Part shown: positions 1 to 8,292 of the stretch, in pieces
Layout of the letters: the number at the start of each line of letters is the position of its first letter
How positions within the stretch are numbered: position 1 is the first letter of the stretch
NCBI RefSeq assembly: GCF_025060755.1
Contig: NZ_JANYUY010000026.1
Span: 1 to 64,000 of the forward strand
From: Paenibacillus doosanensis
GTDB taxonomy: Bacteria > Bacillota > Bacilli > Paenibacillales > NBRC-103111
DNA: 64,000 nucleotides
Direction: 5' to 3'
Program-made: the position numbers and the translations under genes
The notes under the pieces: generated by a model
The model's database searches: none
Told to the model about the DNA's origin: nothing
Seen by the model: the letters and a program-made list of their open reading frames with translations, nothing else

Positions 1-154
1 TATAATTTAAGAAAGCTTCATTCTGCCAAATATCCCAAACCATCCACGGTGTATAAACGGGAGAGGTCTGCCCAAAAACGTAAAAAAGCGGCGTAACTCC
101 CACAAAGGCAAAGAAAGACACAGTGATCATACTCAAATCGTGATGAAAAATCAT
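1..154 (-). CDS. possible partial membrane protein cut by the left edge
   Basis: A minus-strand frame stays open from the window edge to beyond position 209 and reads like protein: a hydrophobic stretch (MITVSFFAFVGVTPLFYVFG) followed by aromatic-rich residues. The ATG at 154 is one possible start, but no good ribosome binding site precedes it, and the frame runs on into the foldback repeat from about 215. It may therefore be the rest of a gene broken by the repeat, or simply chance. I do not recognise a family. Confidence 0.25.
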   Translation of the reverse strand, partial: MIFHHDLSMITVSFFAFVGVTPLFYVFGQTSPVYTPWMVWDIWQNEAFLNY

Positions 155-214
155 TTGAAAACCGAGTCTTACTCCGAAGGGACCTACAAAAGTAACTCCG
201 TCGGACAGACTCTT

Positions 215-390
215 AGAAGCCCGGTGAAAAACGAGCGTAGGGGCCATTTGAATCTGGAAAAGCGTAAGCGTTCGCCTTTGAAAACGGATTCTCTCCGCAG
301 AAAAACGAGAAAATAATCCAAAGAATCCGTTTTCAACAGCGATTGGAGGATCAAATGGACGCCGCAGCGGACTTTTTCACCACACTTTTA
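215..390. repeat. foldback repeat element, copy 1
   Basis: About 175 bp that can fold on itself. The ends form an imperfect inverted repeat (GGTGAAAAA at the left, TTTTTCACC at the right). CCATTTGA (about 244-251) pairs with TCAAATGG (about 351-358). A perfect 15-bp inner stem is formed by 278-292 and 322-336. A conserved block AAGCGTTCGCCTTTG (266-280) lies left of the inner stem and AGCGATTGGAGGAT lies right of it. Copy 2 at 1197-1380 is nearly identical. Confidence 0.85.
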
Positions 391-520
391 GAGATTTCTA
401 GAAAAAGAGGGCTTCCTATGAAACATGGGATTAAGCCCTCTTTTCCATACGATCTTAACAGCAATGGGAAAGATCAAATGGGTGCTGCAGCGAACTTTTT
501 CACCATTTTTCTAGGCCGAT
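391..520. repeat. degenerate foldback repeat element, copy 4
   Basis: This copy shares only the right-hand part of the family: CAGCAATGGGAAAGATCAAATGG, then GCTGCAGCGAACTTTTTCACC at about 482-504. Its inner stem has a different sequence from the other copies, AAAAGAGGGCTT (403-414) pairing with AAGCCCTCTTTT (433-444). The left conserved block is missing. It directly abuts copy 1. Confidence 0.6.
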
Positions 521-619
521 CGGTCGGTTGTTTTGCGGGAACCGGCTCTATATACTTTGGATTAGGGCACGGCAGCATTCCAGCCGCCCGCAAATAGCGA
601 ATACTGCAGGTGAAGGAGT

Positions 620-1117
620 ATGAAATATATTCAAGCGGTCGGAGTGGAAGAGGGAGAGCGGTACTATTTTGAAACCGACGGACAAGGTACGGCTTACCGG
701 CAAATCACCGTCTTTGACGGGAACCGGTATCGGGTATCCGCTGCTCCGGATTTCTTTTTGACCGATCAGGAAGTTGAAATGATGGAGGGAGACTGCGAAA
801 TTCCCAAAGAGCAGTTTGAACGTCTGTGGCTTCAGGCGACCGAGCCTTACCGGGCGGACTGGCAGCGGGTCAAACGGCAATATTCGCCGGGGGACTTTGT
901 TTCGGGCGTTATAGCGATGTTTTACCCGCACGGGACAATTATCCGCTTAAGCGGGGAGCAAGCCTATGCCGTTACCGGGGATGCCGGGTTGAGGGAAAGG
1001 ACGCCTCCGCAATATTTGTACCCGGGTTATCGTATCGAGGGAGTCGTCGCCGGCTATGACGAGGAGCATCTCTGGCTCGTGCTCGAAGGCTGTGTCATTA
1101 CGGGGGAGAACGTTTAG
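620..1117 (+). CDS. hypothetical protein, possible S1-like fold in C-terminal half
   Basis: This 165-residue soluble protein has no signal peptide or membrane segment. The ATG follows a GGTGAAGGAG ribosome binding site. The N-terminal half is acidic. The C-terminal half (from about residue 88, SPGDFVSGVIAMFYPHG, to EHLWLVLEG) has the beta-rich spacing and the G-x-V pattern seen in S1/OB-fold RNA-binding domains, but this is only a visual resemblance. The gene stands alone between foldback repeats, beside another orphan gene. Small orphan genes in repeat-rich patches are sometimes immunity genes; nothing in the sequence proves this here. Confidence 0.7.
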   Translation: MKYIQAVGVEEGERYYFETDGQGTAYRQITVFDGNRYRVSAAPDFFLTDQEVEMMEGDCEIPKEQFERLWLQATEPYRADWQRVKRQYSPGDFVSGVIAMFYPHGTIIRLSGEQAYAVTGDAGLRERTPPQYLYPGYRIEGVVAGYDEEHLWLVLEGCVITGENV

Positions 1118-1196
1118 AAGCGCGGTGACAAACGGGAAGGAGAGATGATAGCGAGTGGAACACTTATCGACCGCAGGGCACGCTGAATCGCGGCCC

Positions 1197-1380
1197 GTTT
1201 AAAAGCCTGGTGAAAAACGAGCGTAGGGGCCATTTGAATCTGGAAAAGCGTAAGCGTTCGCCTTTGAAAACGGATTCTCTCCACAGAAAAATGAAAAAAC
1301 AATCCGAAGAATCCGTTTTCAACAGCGATTGGAGGATCAAATGGACGCCGCAGCGGACTTTTTCACCACCCTTTTAAAAG
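1197..1380. repeat. foldback repeat element, copy 2
   Basis: This is the best preserved copy. Its termini TTTAAAAGCCTGGTGAAAAA and TTTTTCACCACCCTTTTAAA match as an inverted repeat at 18 of 20 positions. The inner 15-bp stem is 1264-1278 with 1308-1322. It is near-identical to copy 1 over about 160 bp, apart from the loop. A weaker left-end-like sequence (TTTAGAAGCGCGGTGAC) lies upstream at about 1113-1130. No open reading frame for a transposase is present, so it would have to be a non-autonomous element or a transcribed structured RNA. Confidence 0.85.
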
Positions 1381-1545
1381 CCAGGGGAAAAAGCGGACGA
1401 AGCAGCGAGAGCAATCTGTACAAGCGAAGCGTTCGCCTTTGTTCCCGGATTTCAACCGTTTCACGGGCTTAACCATTCAAGAAATCCGGGAACAAGAGCG
1501 ATCGGAAGATGCTTTTGCATGTACAGTCGGTGAAGATCAAGGAAG
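1371..1545. repeat. foldback repeat element, copy 3 (diverged, stem covaries)
   Basis: This copy starts inside the right end of copy 2 with TTTTAAAAGCCAGGGGAAAAA. It keeps the left block AAGCGTTCGCCTTTG (1427-1441) and the right block AGCGATCGGAAGAT. Its inner stem differs in sequence but stays perfectly paired: TTGTTCCCGGATTTC (1439-1453) with GAAATCCGGGAACAA (1481-1495). The outer pairing also changes, to CTGTACA with TGTACAG. The right end reaches the leader of the gene that starts at 1558. Confidence 0.7.
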
Positions 1546-1557
1546 GAGAAGTGTGCG

Positions 1558-2094
1558 ATGGATGGTATGCTGGAAACGATAGATCAAATTCCATGGAGGA
1601 GGCTGACGACCGCGTACGGGCGAGGCACGGACATTCCCCGTTTGATTAGGAATCGGCAATACAAAGAGCTGGCCGGGTTGATCGAGCATCAGAGCACATT
1701 GTGGCAAGCAACGCCGTGGGCGCTTCTTATGCTGCTACGCGAGCTTGCCGGGCGGAAACCGGAAGAGGTTGACGCAGACGAAATCGAGCTGTACTTAAGC
1801 GTAACCTCCGCTTTCGCCGGTAGAAATTTGGGAGCGGAGCAGCCGCCCGGAACGATGGGCAGTCTGCTGGACGAAGCCTGCCTATGGCCGGTGGATGAAG
1901 AGGAAGACGAGCTGCTGTGGGAGGACGAGGAACCGCGTGGGTATGATCCGGATCATTTTTTCGGATATTATTATTTTAGCTACGCGCTGCTGAAGCGGGC
2001 GGAGCCGATGTTTGCCTCGATTAAGGACAATAACGCGCGGCTTGCTCCCGCTGTGCAGGAGCTGCTGCAGCTTCTTGCCGAAGAAGAAGGGTGA
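1558..2094 (+). CDS. hypothetical protein with HEAT-repeat-family N-terminus
   Basis: A 178-residue soluble acidic protein. The ATG follows GGAAGGAG. The opening segment, with IPWRRLTTAYGRGTDIPRLIR and then HQSTLWQATPWALLMLLREL, resembles the start of a family of HEAT-repeat-like proteins known from Streptomyces and Paenibacillus (pattern W-x-x-L-x-x-AYG-x-x-x-DIP, later HQ-x-T-x-x-x-AT-x-x-A). Some relatives sit in polymorphic-toxin immunity loci. The middle has an unusual acidic run (about residues 111-126, DEEEDELLWEDEEPRG). It lies immediately after foldback copy 3. The function is unknown, and the immunity link is inference only. Confidence 0.75.
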   Translation: MDGMLETIDQIPWRRLTTAYGRGTDIPRLIRNRQYKELAGLIEHQSTLWQATPWALLMLLRELAGRKPEEVDADEIELYLSVTSAFAGRNLGAEQPPGTMGSLLDEACLWPVDEEEDELLWEDEEPRGYDPDHFFGYYYFSYALLKRAEPMFASIKDNNARLAPAVQELLQLLAEEEG

Positions 2095-2199
2095 CTTCAT
2101 GGAGTGCGTCATATTGATCGGAATGCAAGCTGCAGCCTCCCAGCAGAGAAGAAGGCTTCGACGAAATTTATTCCGTCAAGACCCGTCCCGGGCTTGATT

Positions 2200-2637
2200 T
2201 CATCTGCGGATTGCGAACGCATAGCGGGCATCGCCCTGCGGCCATGTTCCCACCACTTCATAAATATACGTTCCCGGCTCGCGGGGCAGTAAGAGGCGGT
2301 TTCCGGAAACGGCCGCCGGCGCGGCAGTCTTGTTCTCCCATGTATACGCGGCGACGCGTTCCGGCTTCGACTCGGCTTCGAACTCGATCAGAAGCTCATC
2401 GCCGACAAGCTCGACGGCTGAAGTTTCGCTGTTGACCAGTTTATACGGCGGAGGCGCGTCGGCGATCGTGTTGTTCCAATGGTATGATCCCAAAATGAAC
2501 GGAATTCTCTGCTCGCCGACCATGCCGTACGCTTGAGGCGGGGCCGACGCAGGAAGACTTTTATCCGCCGGCTTCGCGCAGGCCGCTGCGATACCAAAAA
2601 TCAGAATGATCGTCATCATCGTCATCCATCGTTTCAT
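2200..2637 (-). CDS. putative lipoprotein, hypothetical
   Basis: A 145-residue protein with a typical lipoprotein signal: KR at the start, a hydrophobic core, and lipobox IAAAC with the lipidated Cys at residue 20. The rest is a single small extracellular beta-rich domain with no motif I recognise. It ends in AFAIRR without further membrane segments. It starts 6 bp after the stop of the DUF4362 lipoprotein gene, so the two are surely co-transcribed. A role at the outer face of the membrane is all that can be said. Confidence 0.8.
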   Translation of the reverse strand: MKRWMTMMTIILIFGIAAACAKPADKSLPASAPPQAYGMVGEQRIPFILGSYHWNNTIADAPPPYKLVNSETSAVELVGDELLIEFEAESKPERVAAYTWENKTAAPAAVSGNRLLLPREPGTYIYEVVGTWPQGDARYAFAIRR

Positions 2638-2643
2638 ATCGGC

Positions 2644-3471
2644 TTACTGGGCTCCTTCCATCGCTTTATATATCGGACCGGATTCTACGATGCCGATCAT
2701 CAGCTTGGCAATCTCCGTGAACTTCTTATTGTCGGCGCTATCGCATTCGGACCATTGAAACTGCCGCTCCCCTCCGTTGATCCTTACCTTCAGCTCATAT
2801 TTCGGCTGCGTGCCGCAAGCGGCAAACGACGGTTCCGTCAAATAACTCGCAAGCACCAGCTTCTTGTAAATCTGTTGGTTTTCCTCCCGGTTCAGCTGAA
2901 AATCGCTCACTGCCTGCATTTGCCCGTTATTCAGGTCTTTCACGAGCTTCATGTCAATCGTATCGATTTCATTGGTCAGCTTATCGCCGTATTTCAGATG
3001 AAAGGCGAAGTAATCCTGCTTGGACACGTCATAGGAGAGGTGCAGCACATCCCAATCGGGAGCTTCTCCCGAGCAGCCGTGCAGCGAGTATTTCATTTCG
3101 GTGTCCGTCTCCGACTTATCCATGGTTTGACAAGTATAAGAGATGATTTTGCCCGATCCGAATTTGTCCTGCGTCGTGTCGTATTCCACATTCATGGCAC
3201 CGTTCCGGTACTCGATGCGATGGTAGATCGGATCTCCTTCTATCGTATAATGCGAGATGACGACGGACGCGTCTTGCCGCCGCTGCATCTGATCCATAAA
3301 AGCATCGAGCCTCTCAAGATGCTTCACGCTTCCGTGAATATTAATGACATCGGCATTATGGACCGGGTCCGTTGCGATCCCAGGGGAAGGCGTGATCAAC
3401 GCGTTACCGGAGCAGTTTACCGTTAATAAGCCCAGGGAGATAATGGCGGCAACCAGTTTTGAAATGAGCAT
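2644..3471 (-). CDS. DUF4362 domain lipoprotein
   Basis: A 275-residue exported protein. The N-terminus is a signal sequence with a Cys at residue 20 (LLTVNCSG) acting as lipobox. Residues about 40-135 (ADVINIHGSVKHLERLDAFMDQM, then VVISHYTIEGDPIYHRIEY and the Cys-containing ISYTCQ) match my memory of DUF4362, a domain of Bacillus and Paenibacillus lipoproteins with no known function. The second half is less conserved and carries two further Cys. It is the first gene of a two-gene operon with the small lipoprotein downstream. Confidence 0.8.
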   Translation of the reverse strand: MLISKLVAAIISLGLLTVNCSGNALITPSPGIATDPVHNADVINIHGSVKHLERLDAFMDQMQRRQDASVVISHYTIEGDPIYHRIEYRNGAMNVEYDTTQDKFGSGKIISYTCQTMDKSETDTEMKYSLHGCSGEAPDWDVLHLSYDVSKQDYFAFHLKYGDKLTNEIDTIDMKLVKDLNNGQMQAVSDFQLNREENQQIYKKLVLASYLTEPSFAACGTQPKYELKVRINGGERQFQWSECDSADNKKFTEIAKLMIGIVESGPIYKAMEGAQ

Positions 3472-3670
3472 GGCGAGATGAAGCCTCCTTTATTTTCTAT
3501 AATCATTCAAACGAGATGCGCTGGCTTTTTGTTCCATGCAAGGACGGCGGGCAGACCCGTAACCGATAAAAATTTTTTCGATCACATGGCCGATGAAGGC
3601 TTCCTTCATAAGGGAAGCCCGGTAACCGGGGAGAGGCCTTGTCCGGTAAGGAGCAGGTACAAATGCCGGT

Positions 3671-3700
3671 TTTACTAAAAGGAAAGTTTACGCTTATAAT
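3671..3700 (+). promoter_or_regulatory. sigma-A-type promoter of the AraC regulator
   Basis: A -35 box TTTACT (3671-3676) and a -10 box TATAAT (3695-3700) are separated by 18 bp. The transcript would start about 35 bp before the TTG start codon at 3742. Confidence 0.6.
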
Positions 3701-3741
3701 AGACACATCGACAAATACAGACAAAAAGGAGGGCAGCCCTT

Positions 3742-6000
3742 TTGAAAACAAGCCTCAGCCGGTCCCGCCTGTTCAAGCAGATCTTTTTGTCGCATGTGCT
3801 CATATTCGCGATTCCGTTCATCATTTTGAGCGCTGTCGTTTATTACAATGCGGTGGTCAAGTTCAAAAGCGAAATCGAGTCGTCCAATATGTACAAGCTC
3901 AACCAGGTCATGAACTCGTTTGACTTGGTCGCCAAAGGGCTGGACAATACGGCGTCTCGGTTATCGATCGATCCGAAGCTGACGCCGTTCATGGTGAAGA
4001 ACGGCACATACAAAGAAATCGAAGCGATCGAGGAGCTTGCCAAATATAAGGCGAACAACGCGATCGTCGAGGAGCTGGCGTTATATTTCCACGGCGACTC
4101 GCAGCTTTATACGTCGATCGGACTGAACTCGCTCGATACGTTTACGCAGCGTACGTACCAATTCGCGGATATGGACTCGGCGGATCTTGCGAAGCAGATG
4201 AACGAGCTGCTGCTGCCGCGAATTCAGCGGGTGGACACCCGCCTATCCGGAAGCGACGGCGAGCAGACGCTGCTCGCCTTCATGTATCCGATCCCGCGCA
4301 ATAGCCAGTCGCCTTACGGAACGATCGTTTTCCTTGTGCGCGAACGGGTGCTGGCCGATCTGGTCGGGCCGATTTTGGGCGATTTTAATGGAAGTGTTTA
4401 CATTTCCGACGCGCAAAACAATATCATCGTGTCCAGCAACCGCGAATCGAAGCTGGCCGAGCCGGATGCGAAGCAGTTTCTCGCGCAAAACGGCGAGCAG
4501 GGCATTCACGATGTTTCGTTTCAGGGAGAGCCCTATTCGCTTATGAGCATGAAGTCCGAGATCACCGGCTGGTCTTACGTTGCAGCGATGCCGACCAGAC
4601 AGTTTCTCGGCCGCGTTCTTGAGATGCGGACGTTTATTTTGCTTGTATGTCTCGCAGTCATCGTGGTCGGCATCGTTATCGCCATGCTGCTGTCGTCGCG
4701 CCAGTATCGGCCGATCCGCAGCATTGCGGATCAGGTCCGCTCGATGCAGGGCGGTAAAGCCGCAGCGGAAGGGCGCAAAGTGAGCGAGCTCGATCTGATC
4801 CGCGATTCGGTCCGGGCGACCGAACATTTGAAGGAGCAGATCGATCAGCAGCGGCCGATTATCCGCGAGCAGTTTTTCGTCAAGCTGCTGGCCGGAGCGT
4901 TCCAGAGCCGGCAGGAGCTTGACGCCTTTATTGCCCGGGAAAAGTTTGCGTTCGCGGGAGCGACATGGTTCGTGGCCGTCGCCTCTGTAGGAGGGGGAGA
5001 ATATATATCCACACAAAGCCGGGAGGAACTGCTCGGAGTGCTGTCCACCGCAGCTTTGCCGCACGCGGAGCGATACGGGGTCGAGATGATCCAGGACAAC
5101 GCGATCGTCATTCTCTTCGGCACGGAGACGGGCTGCGACTGCACCCGCGATTACCGGGAGAAGGCCGTTCAGGATATAGCGGACCTGTTCGAGCAGTGCA
5201 GCGGCATTCGTCCGACGATCGGAGTCGGCAATCCGGTAACGGAGCTGCTCTATGTCAACCGGTCGTATATCGAGGCGTCGGCGGCGATCGAATACAGCGT
5301 TCGGGGGCGAAGGGGCGACATTATTTTCTTCGACCAAATTTCGCAGCTTCAGGAAAGCAGCGACTGGTATTCCGTGGAGGAGCAGATCCGGCTTGTGCAG
5401 AGCATGAAGCAGGGAAACAAGGAGGCGGCGAAAGAGTCGCTGCAAGCTCTGCTCGGCGATTTGAAGGGCAAGGAAGTGTCGCTGTTCTATTTGCGATGCA
5501 TGTGCTTCGATCTAATCAATACGTTTTTGCGGACGATGAAGGAGCTGCAGTTGACGATCCAGCCGGAGCACCGGCAAATGCTCACCGAATTTACGTCGCT
5601 CGAACAGCTAGGCCAAGGAATGCACGGCTTGATCGGCGATATTTGCGACCATGCGAACGCCAGCAAGGAAAATAAAAACAGCGAGCTCGGACGCGATATT
5701 TTGGCATATATCGGCGACAACTTCAAGCTGTACGATCTGAATCTGGAGAAAATATCGGATCATTTTCAAATGTCGTTGTCGTACTTCAGCCGTTTCATGA
5801 AGGAGCAGACCGGCTATACGTTTACCGAGTACGTCACCCATCTGAGGATGGAGGAAGTGAAGCGCCTCCTGCGGACTACGGATATGGCGATCAAAGATAT
5901 TATCGCCAGCGTCGGCTATTCGGACGTGCCTAACTTTATGCGCAAATTCAAAAATTCGGAAGGGATTACGCTCGGACAATACCGCAAGCTTCATACGTAA
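3742..6000 (+). CDS. membrane-bound AraC-family regulator (YesN-like, Cache sensor)
   Basis: A 752-residue one-protein sensor and transcription factor. TM helix 1 lies at about residues 12-34, an extracellular Cache-like sensor at about 35-295, and TM helix 2 at about 297-319, followed by a HAMP-like linker and a middle cytoplasmic domain. Two AraC-type helix-turn-helix motifs fill about residues 650-750 (LEKISDHFQMSLSYFSRFMKE and IKDIIASVGYSDVPNFMRKFK). The start is a TTG preceded by AAAGGAGG. Proteins of this build usually stand beside LplABC-type sugar transporters and switch them on when the sugar is present; the transporter genes follow at 6354. It is the likely activator of the 6.3-20.2 kb locus. 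Confidence 0.92.
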   Translation: MKTSLSRSRLFKQIFLSHVLIFAIPFIILSAVVYYNAVVKFKSEIESSNMYKLNQVMNSFDLVAKGLDNTASRLSIDPKLTPFMVKNGTYKEIEAIEELAKYKANNAIVEELALYFHGDSQLYTSIGLNSLDTFTQRTYQFADMDSADLAKQMNELLLPRIQRVDTRLSGSDGEQTLLAFMYPIPRNSQSPYGTIVFLVRERVLADLVGPILGDFNGSVYISDAQNNIIVSSNRESKLAEPDAKQFLAQNGEQGIHDVSFQGEPYSLMSMKSEITGWSYVAAMPTRQFLGRVLEMRTFILLVCLAVIVVGIVIAMLLSSRQYRPIRSIADQVRSMQGGKAAAEGRKVSELDLIRDSVRATEHLKEQIDQQRPIIREQFFVKLLAGAFQSRQELDAFIAREKFAFAGATWFVAVASVGGGEYISTQSREELLGVLSTAALPHAERYGVEMIQDNAIVILFGTETGCDCTRDYREKAVQDIADLFEQCSGIRPTIGVGNPVTELLYVNRSYIEASAAIEYSVRGRRGDIIFFDQISQLQESSDWYSVEEQIRLVQSMKQGNKEAAKESLQALLGDLKGKEVSLFYLRCMCFDLINTFLRTMKELQLTIQPEHRQMLTEFTSLEQLGQGMHGLIGDICDHANASKENKNSELGRDILAYIGDNFKLYDLNLEKISDHFQMSLSYFSRFMKEQTGYTFTEYVTHLRMEEVKRLLRTTDMAIKDIIASVGYSDVPNFMRKFKNSEGITLGQYRKLHT

Positions 6001-6353
6001 GCTGCGGCACCCAATCGTCCAAGCGCGATCCGGTACTCAATTGCAGAAGTCGGCCTCCGCAGTTGCAATCTGCCGAGGGAGGTCCGATTCCGACAATTTA
6101 ACGAATGACCTGTCTCAGGGGCCGTTCCAAACGGGAGCGCGGGCCGGGGCAGGTCTCTTTTTTACGGATTTTTTTTGTCAACAAAAAACAACAATTGCCG
6201 CAAGAAATACATATCGGAGCCTCGGATGCCTAGAGCCGTGCGGGATTGTCAAATACGACAAGTCCAAAACACGAACAACAAATTTACGAAAGCGCTAACA
6301 CGAGATAACATAAACCCCATAAACCGCAAGTTGCTAGGGGGGGACGAAAGTCT
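6001..6353 (+). promoter_or_regulatory. intergenic region with terminator and cre-like site
   Basis: This stretch holds the terminator of the regulator gene (6107-6162) and a leader before the transporter genes. A cre-like box, ACGAAAGCGCTAACA at 6286-6300, matches the catabolite-repression consensus WTGNAANCGNWNNCW at all but one fixed position. It sits 54 bp before the permease start. No convincing -35/-10 pair was found. CcpA control is inferred. Confidence 0.5.
6107..6162 (+). terminator. rho-independent terminator after AraC regulator
   Basis: GACCTG (6107-6112) pairs with CAGGTC (6150-6155). Further pairing lies inside the loop (GGGGCC with GGCCGG). A run of T follows. Confidence 0.7.
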
Positions 6354-7310
6354 ATGACATTCAAGACGGGGGTGGCGGCTCCGGAGCTATCGAAACAAGC
6401 GGAGCGGCGAAGAGGATGGAAGTCGATACGCAAAAATTGGGAGCTATACTTGTTCGTTTTGCCGACGATGGCGTATTTTATTATTTTCCACTATTTTCCG
6501 ATGTACGGCGTGCAGATCGCCTTTCGCGACTATACGCCCAGCCTCGGCATATGGGGCAGTCCGTGGGTCGGGCTGGAGCATTTGAAGCGGTTTTTCGATT
6601 CCTACTATTTTTGGACGCTGATCAAAAACACGATCGGCATCAGCCTGTACGAGCTGGTCGTCGGATTTCCCGTGCCGATCCTGCTGGCGCTGGCGCTGAA
6701 CGAACTGCGCGACGGGGCATTTAAAAAATGGGTGCAAACCGTAACCTATGCGCCTCACTTCATCTCGGTCGTCGTTATGGCCGGTATGATCATCGCCTTC
6801 GCATCGCCGGGAACAGGGCTCATCAACTTGGCGATCAAGGCGTTCGGCGGAGAGCCCGTGCCGTTCCTGACCGAGCCGGGATGGTTCAAGTCGGTATTCG
6901 TCTTATCCGGCGTATGGCAAAGTATGGGCTGGGGAACGATCATTTATTTGGCCGCTTTGGCCGGTGTCGATCCGCAGCAGCATGAGGCGGCGATGATTGA
7001 CGGCGCTACGCGGCTTCAACGGGTATGGCACGTCAATTTGCCGAGCATCGTACCGACCATGGTCATTTTGCTCATTCTCAACGTAGGCAACTTCATGTCC
7101 GTCGGCTTTGAGAAAGTATTTTTGCTGCAAAACCCGCTCAACCTGGAATCGTCCGACGTTATTTCCACTTACGTATACCGAAGCGGTCTCGTGCAAGGAC
7201 AGTTCAGCTTCTCGGCGGCGATCGGCTTGTTCAACTCGGTCATCAACTTCATTTTGCTGCTCACGGTCAACCGGATTGCCAAAAGGTTGAACGAAACAAG
7301 CTTGTGGTAA
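6354..7310 (+). CDS. sugar ABC transporter permease (LplB type)
   Basis: A 318-residue integral membrane protein. After a short cytoplasmic N-terminus there are about six membrane helices, starting with YLFVLPTMAYFIIFHYFPMYGVQIAF, which is diagnostic for the LplB/YtcP class of MalF-like permeases. The EAA loop is visible as EAAMIDGATRLQRVWHVNLPSIVPT, about residues 212-236; it docks with the ATPase. No ATPase gene is present in the window, as is usual for this class, which shares an MsmX-like ATPase. It is followed 16 bp later by the partner permease. The likely cargo is an oligosaccharide processed by the downstream enzymes. Confidence 0.95.
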   Translation: MTFKTGVAAPELSKQAERRRGWKSIRKNWELYLFVLPTMAYFIIFHYFPMYGVQIAFRDYTPSLGIWGSPWVGLEHLKRFFDSYYFWTLIKNTIGISLYELVVGFPVPILLALALNELRDGAFKKWVQTVTYAPHFISVVVMAGMIIAFASPGTGLINLAIKAFGGEPVPFLTEPGWFKSVFVLSGVWQSMGWGTIIYLAALAGVDPQQHEAAMIDGATRLQRVWHVNLPSIVPTMVILLILNVGNFMSVGFEKVFLLQNPLNLESSDVISTYVYRSGLVQGQFSFSAAIGLFNSVINFILLLTVNRIAKRLNETSLW

Positions 7311-7326
7311 GGGAAGGTGGTCAACC

Positions 7327-8220
7327 ATGAATAGAGAAGCTTTGTCCGACCGGATATTCGGCGGCGTCAACAAACTGTTTTTGTTCGTCGTTTTCATTAT
7401 CGTCCTGTATCCGATCGTTTATGTAATCAGCGCCTCCATCAGCGATCCGGTCTATGTCAATCAGGGCGAAATGTGGCTGTTTCCGAAAGGGATCACATTC
7501 GAAGGCTACCAGCGGGTGTTTCAAAATCCGGAAATTTGGAGCGGGTACCGCAATACGATTATGTACACGGTGCTCGGCACGTTGATCAACCTGTTGTTTA
7601 CGCTTCCAGGGGCATACGCCCTGTCGCGCAAAGATTTGAAGGGGCGCGGCGTCATGATGGGACTGATCGTCTTTACGATGTTTTTCGGCGGCGGTCTGAT
7701 CCCGACGTTTTTGCTCGTCAGCAATCTCGGCATGCTGAATACGGTTTGGGCGCTGATCATCCCGAATGCGGTCGCCGTTTACAATTTGATTATATGCCGC
7801 ACCTTTTTCCAGATGAATATTCCGCAAGAACTGCAGGAGTCGGCCGAAATTGACGGGTGCTCGAATACGATGCTGTTTGTGAAAATCGTGCTGCCGCTAT
7901 CCGCGCCCATCATCGCGGTCATGGCGCTGTATTACGGCGTCACCCACTGGAACAGCTACTTCAGCGCGATCATTTACTTGAAGGACAGAAGCCTGTACCC
8001 GCTGCAGCTCATCTTGCGCGAAATTCTCGTCCAGAACCAGATGAGCGACACGATGATGATGACCGGGGACGATATGGAAGCGATGGCGAAGCAGGCGAGA
8101 ATCGCCGACATTATCAAGTATGCGGTCATGATCGTATCGAGCTTGCCGATTATTATCGTGTACCCGTTCATGCAGCGGTTTTTCATGAAAGGCGTGTTAA
8201 TCGGTTCCGTCAAAGGCTAA
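7327..8220 (+). CDS. sugar ABC transporter permease (LplC/YtcP type)
   Basis: A 297-residue membrane protein and partner of the preceding permease. It has about six helices beginning with LFLFVVFIIVLYPIVYVISASISDP, the typical opening of the MalG-like subfamily. The EAA loop appears as ESAEIDGCSNTMLFVKIVLPLSAP. It ends in GVLIGSVKG, the common C-terminal signature of this group. The AGGTGG-type ribosome binding site lies just upstream. The gene order permease, permease, binding protein is the standard one for such importers. Confidence 0.95.
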   Translation: MNREALSDRIFGGVNKLFLFVVFIIVLYPIVYVISASISDPVYVNQGEMWLFPKGITFEGYQRVFQNPEIWSGYRNTIMYTVLGTLINLLFTLPGAYALSRKDLKGRGVMMGLIVFTMFFGGGLIPTFLLVSNLGMLNTVWALIIPNAVAVYNLIICRTFFQMNIPQELQESAEIDGCSNTMLFVKIVLPLSAPIIAVMALYYGVTHWNSYFSAIIYLKDRSLYPLQLILREILVQNQMSDTMMMTGDDMEAMAKQARIADIIKYAVMIVSSLPIIIVYPFMQRFFMKGVLIGSVKG

Positions 8221-8292
8221 TGGGAACGGTTCACATAGACAAAGAATGATCTTATGAAATCATTTCGCCAAAAAGGGAAGGGGAAAACGAAG

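Noticed and set aside
343-597. Open frame of 84 codons across the first repeats
   Set aside because: It consists of repeat sequence (the same MDAAADFFTTLL-like phrase appears twice) and lacks a proper ribosome binding site.
215-1380. Foldback repeats read as an insertion sequence
   Set aside because: No transposase frame, no clear target-site duplication, and copies of only about 180 bp; listed as repeats instead.
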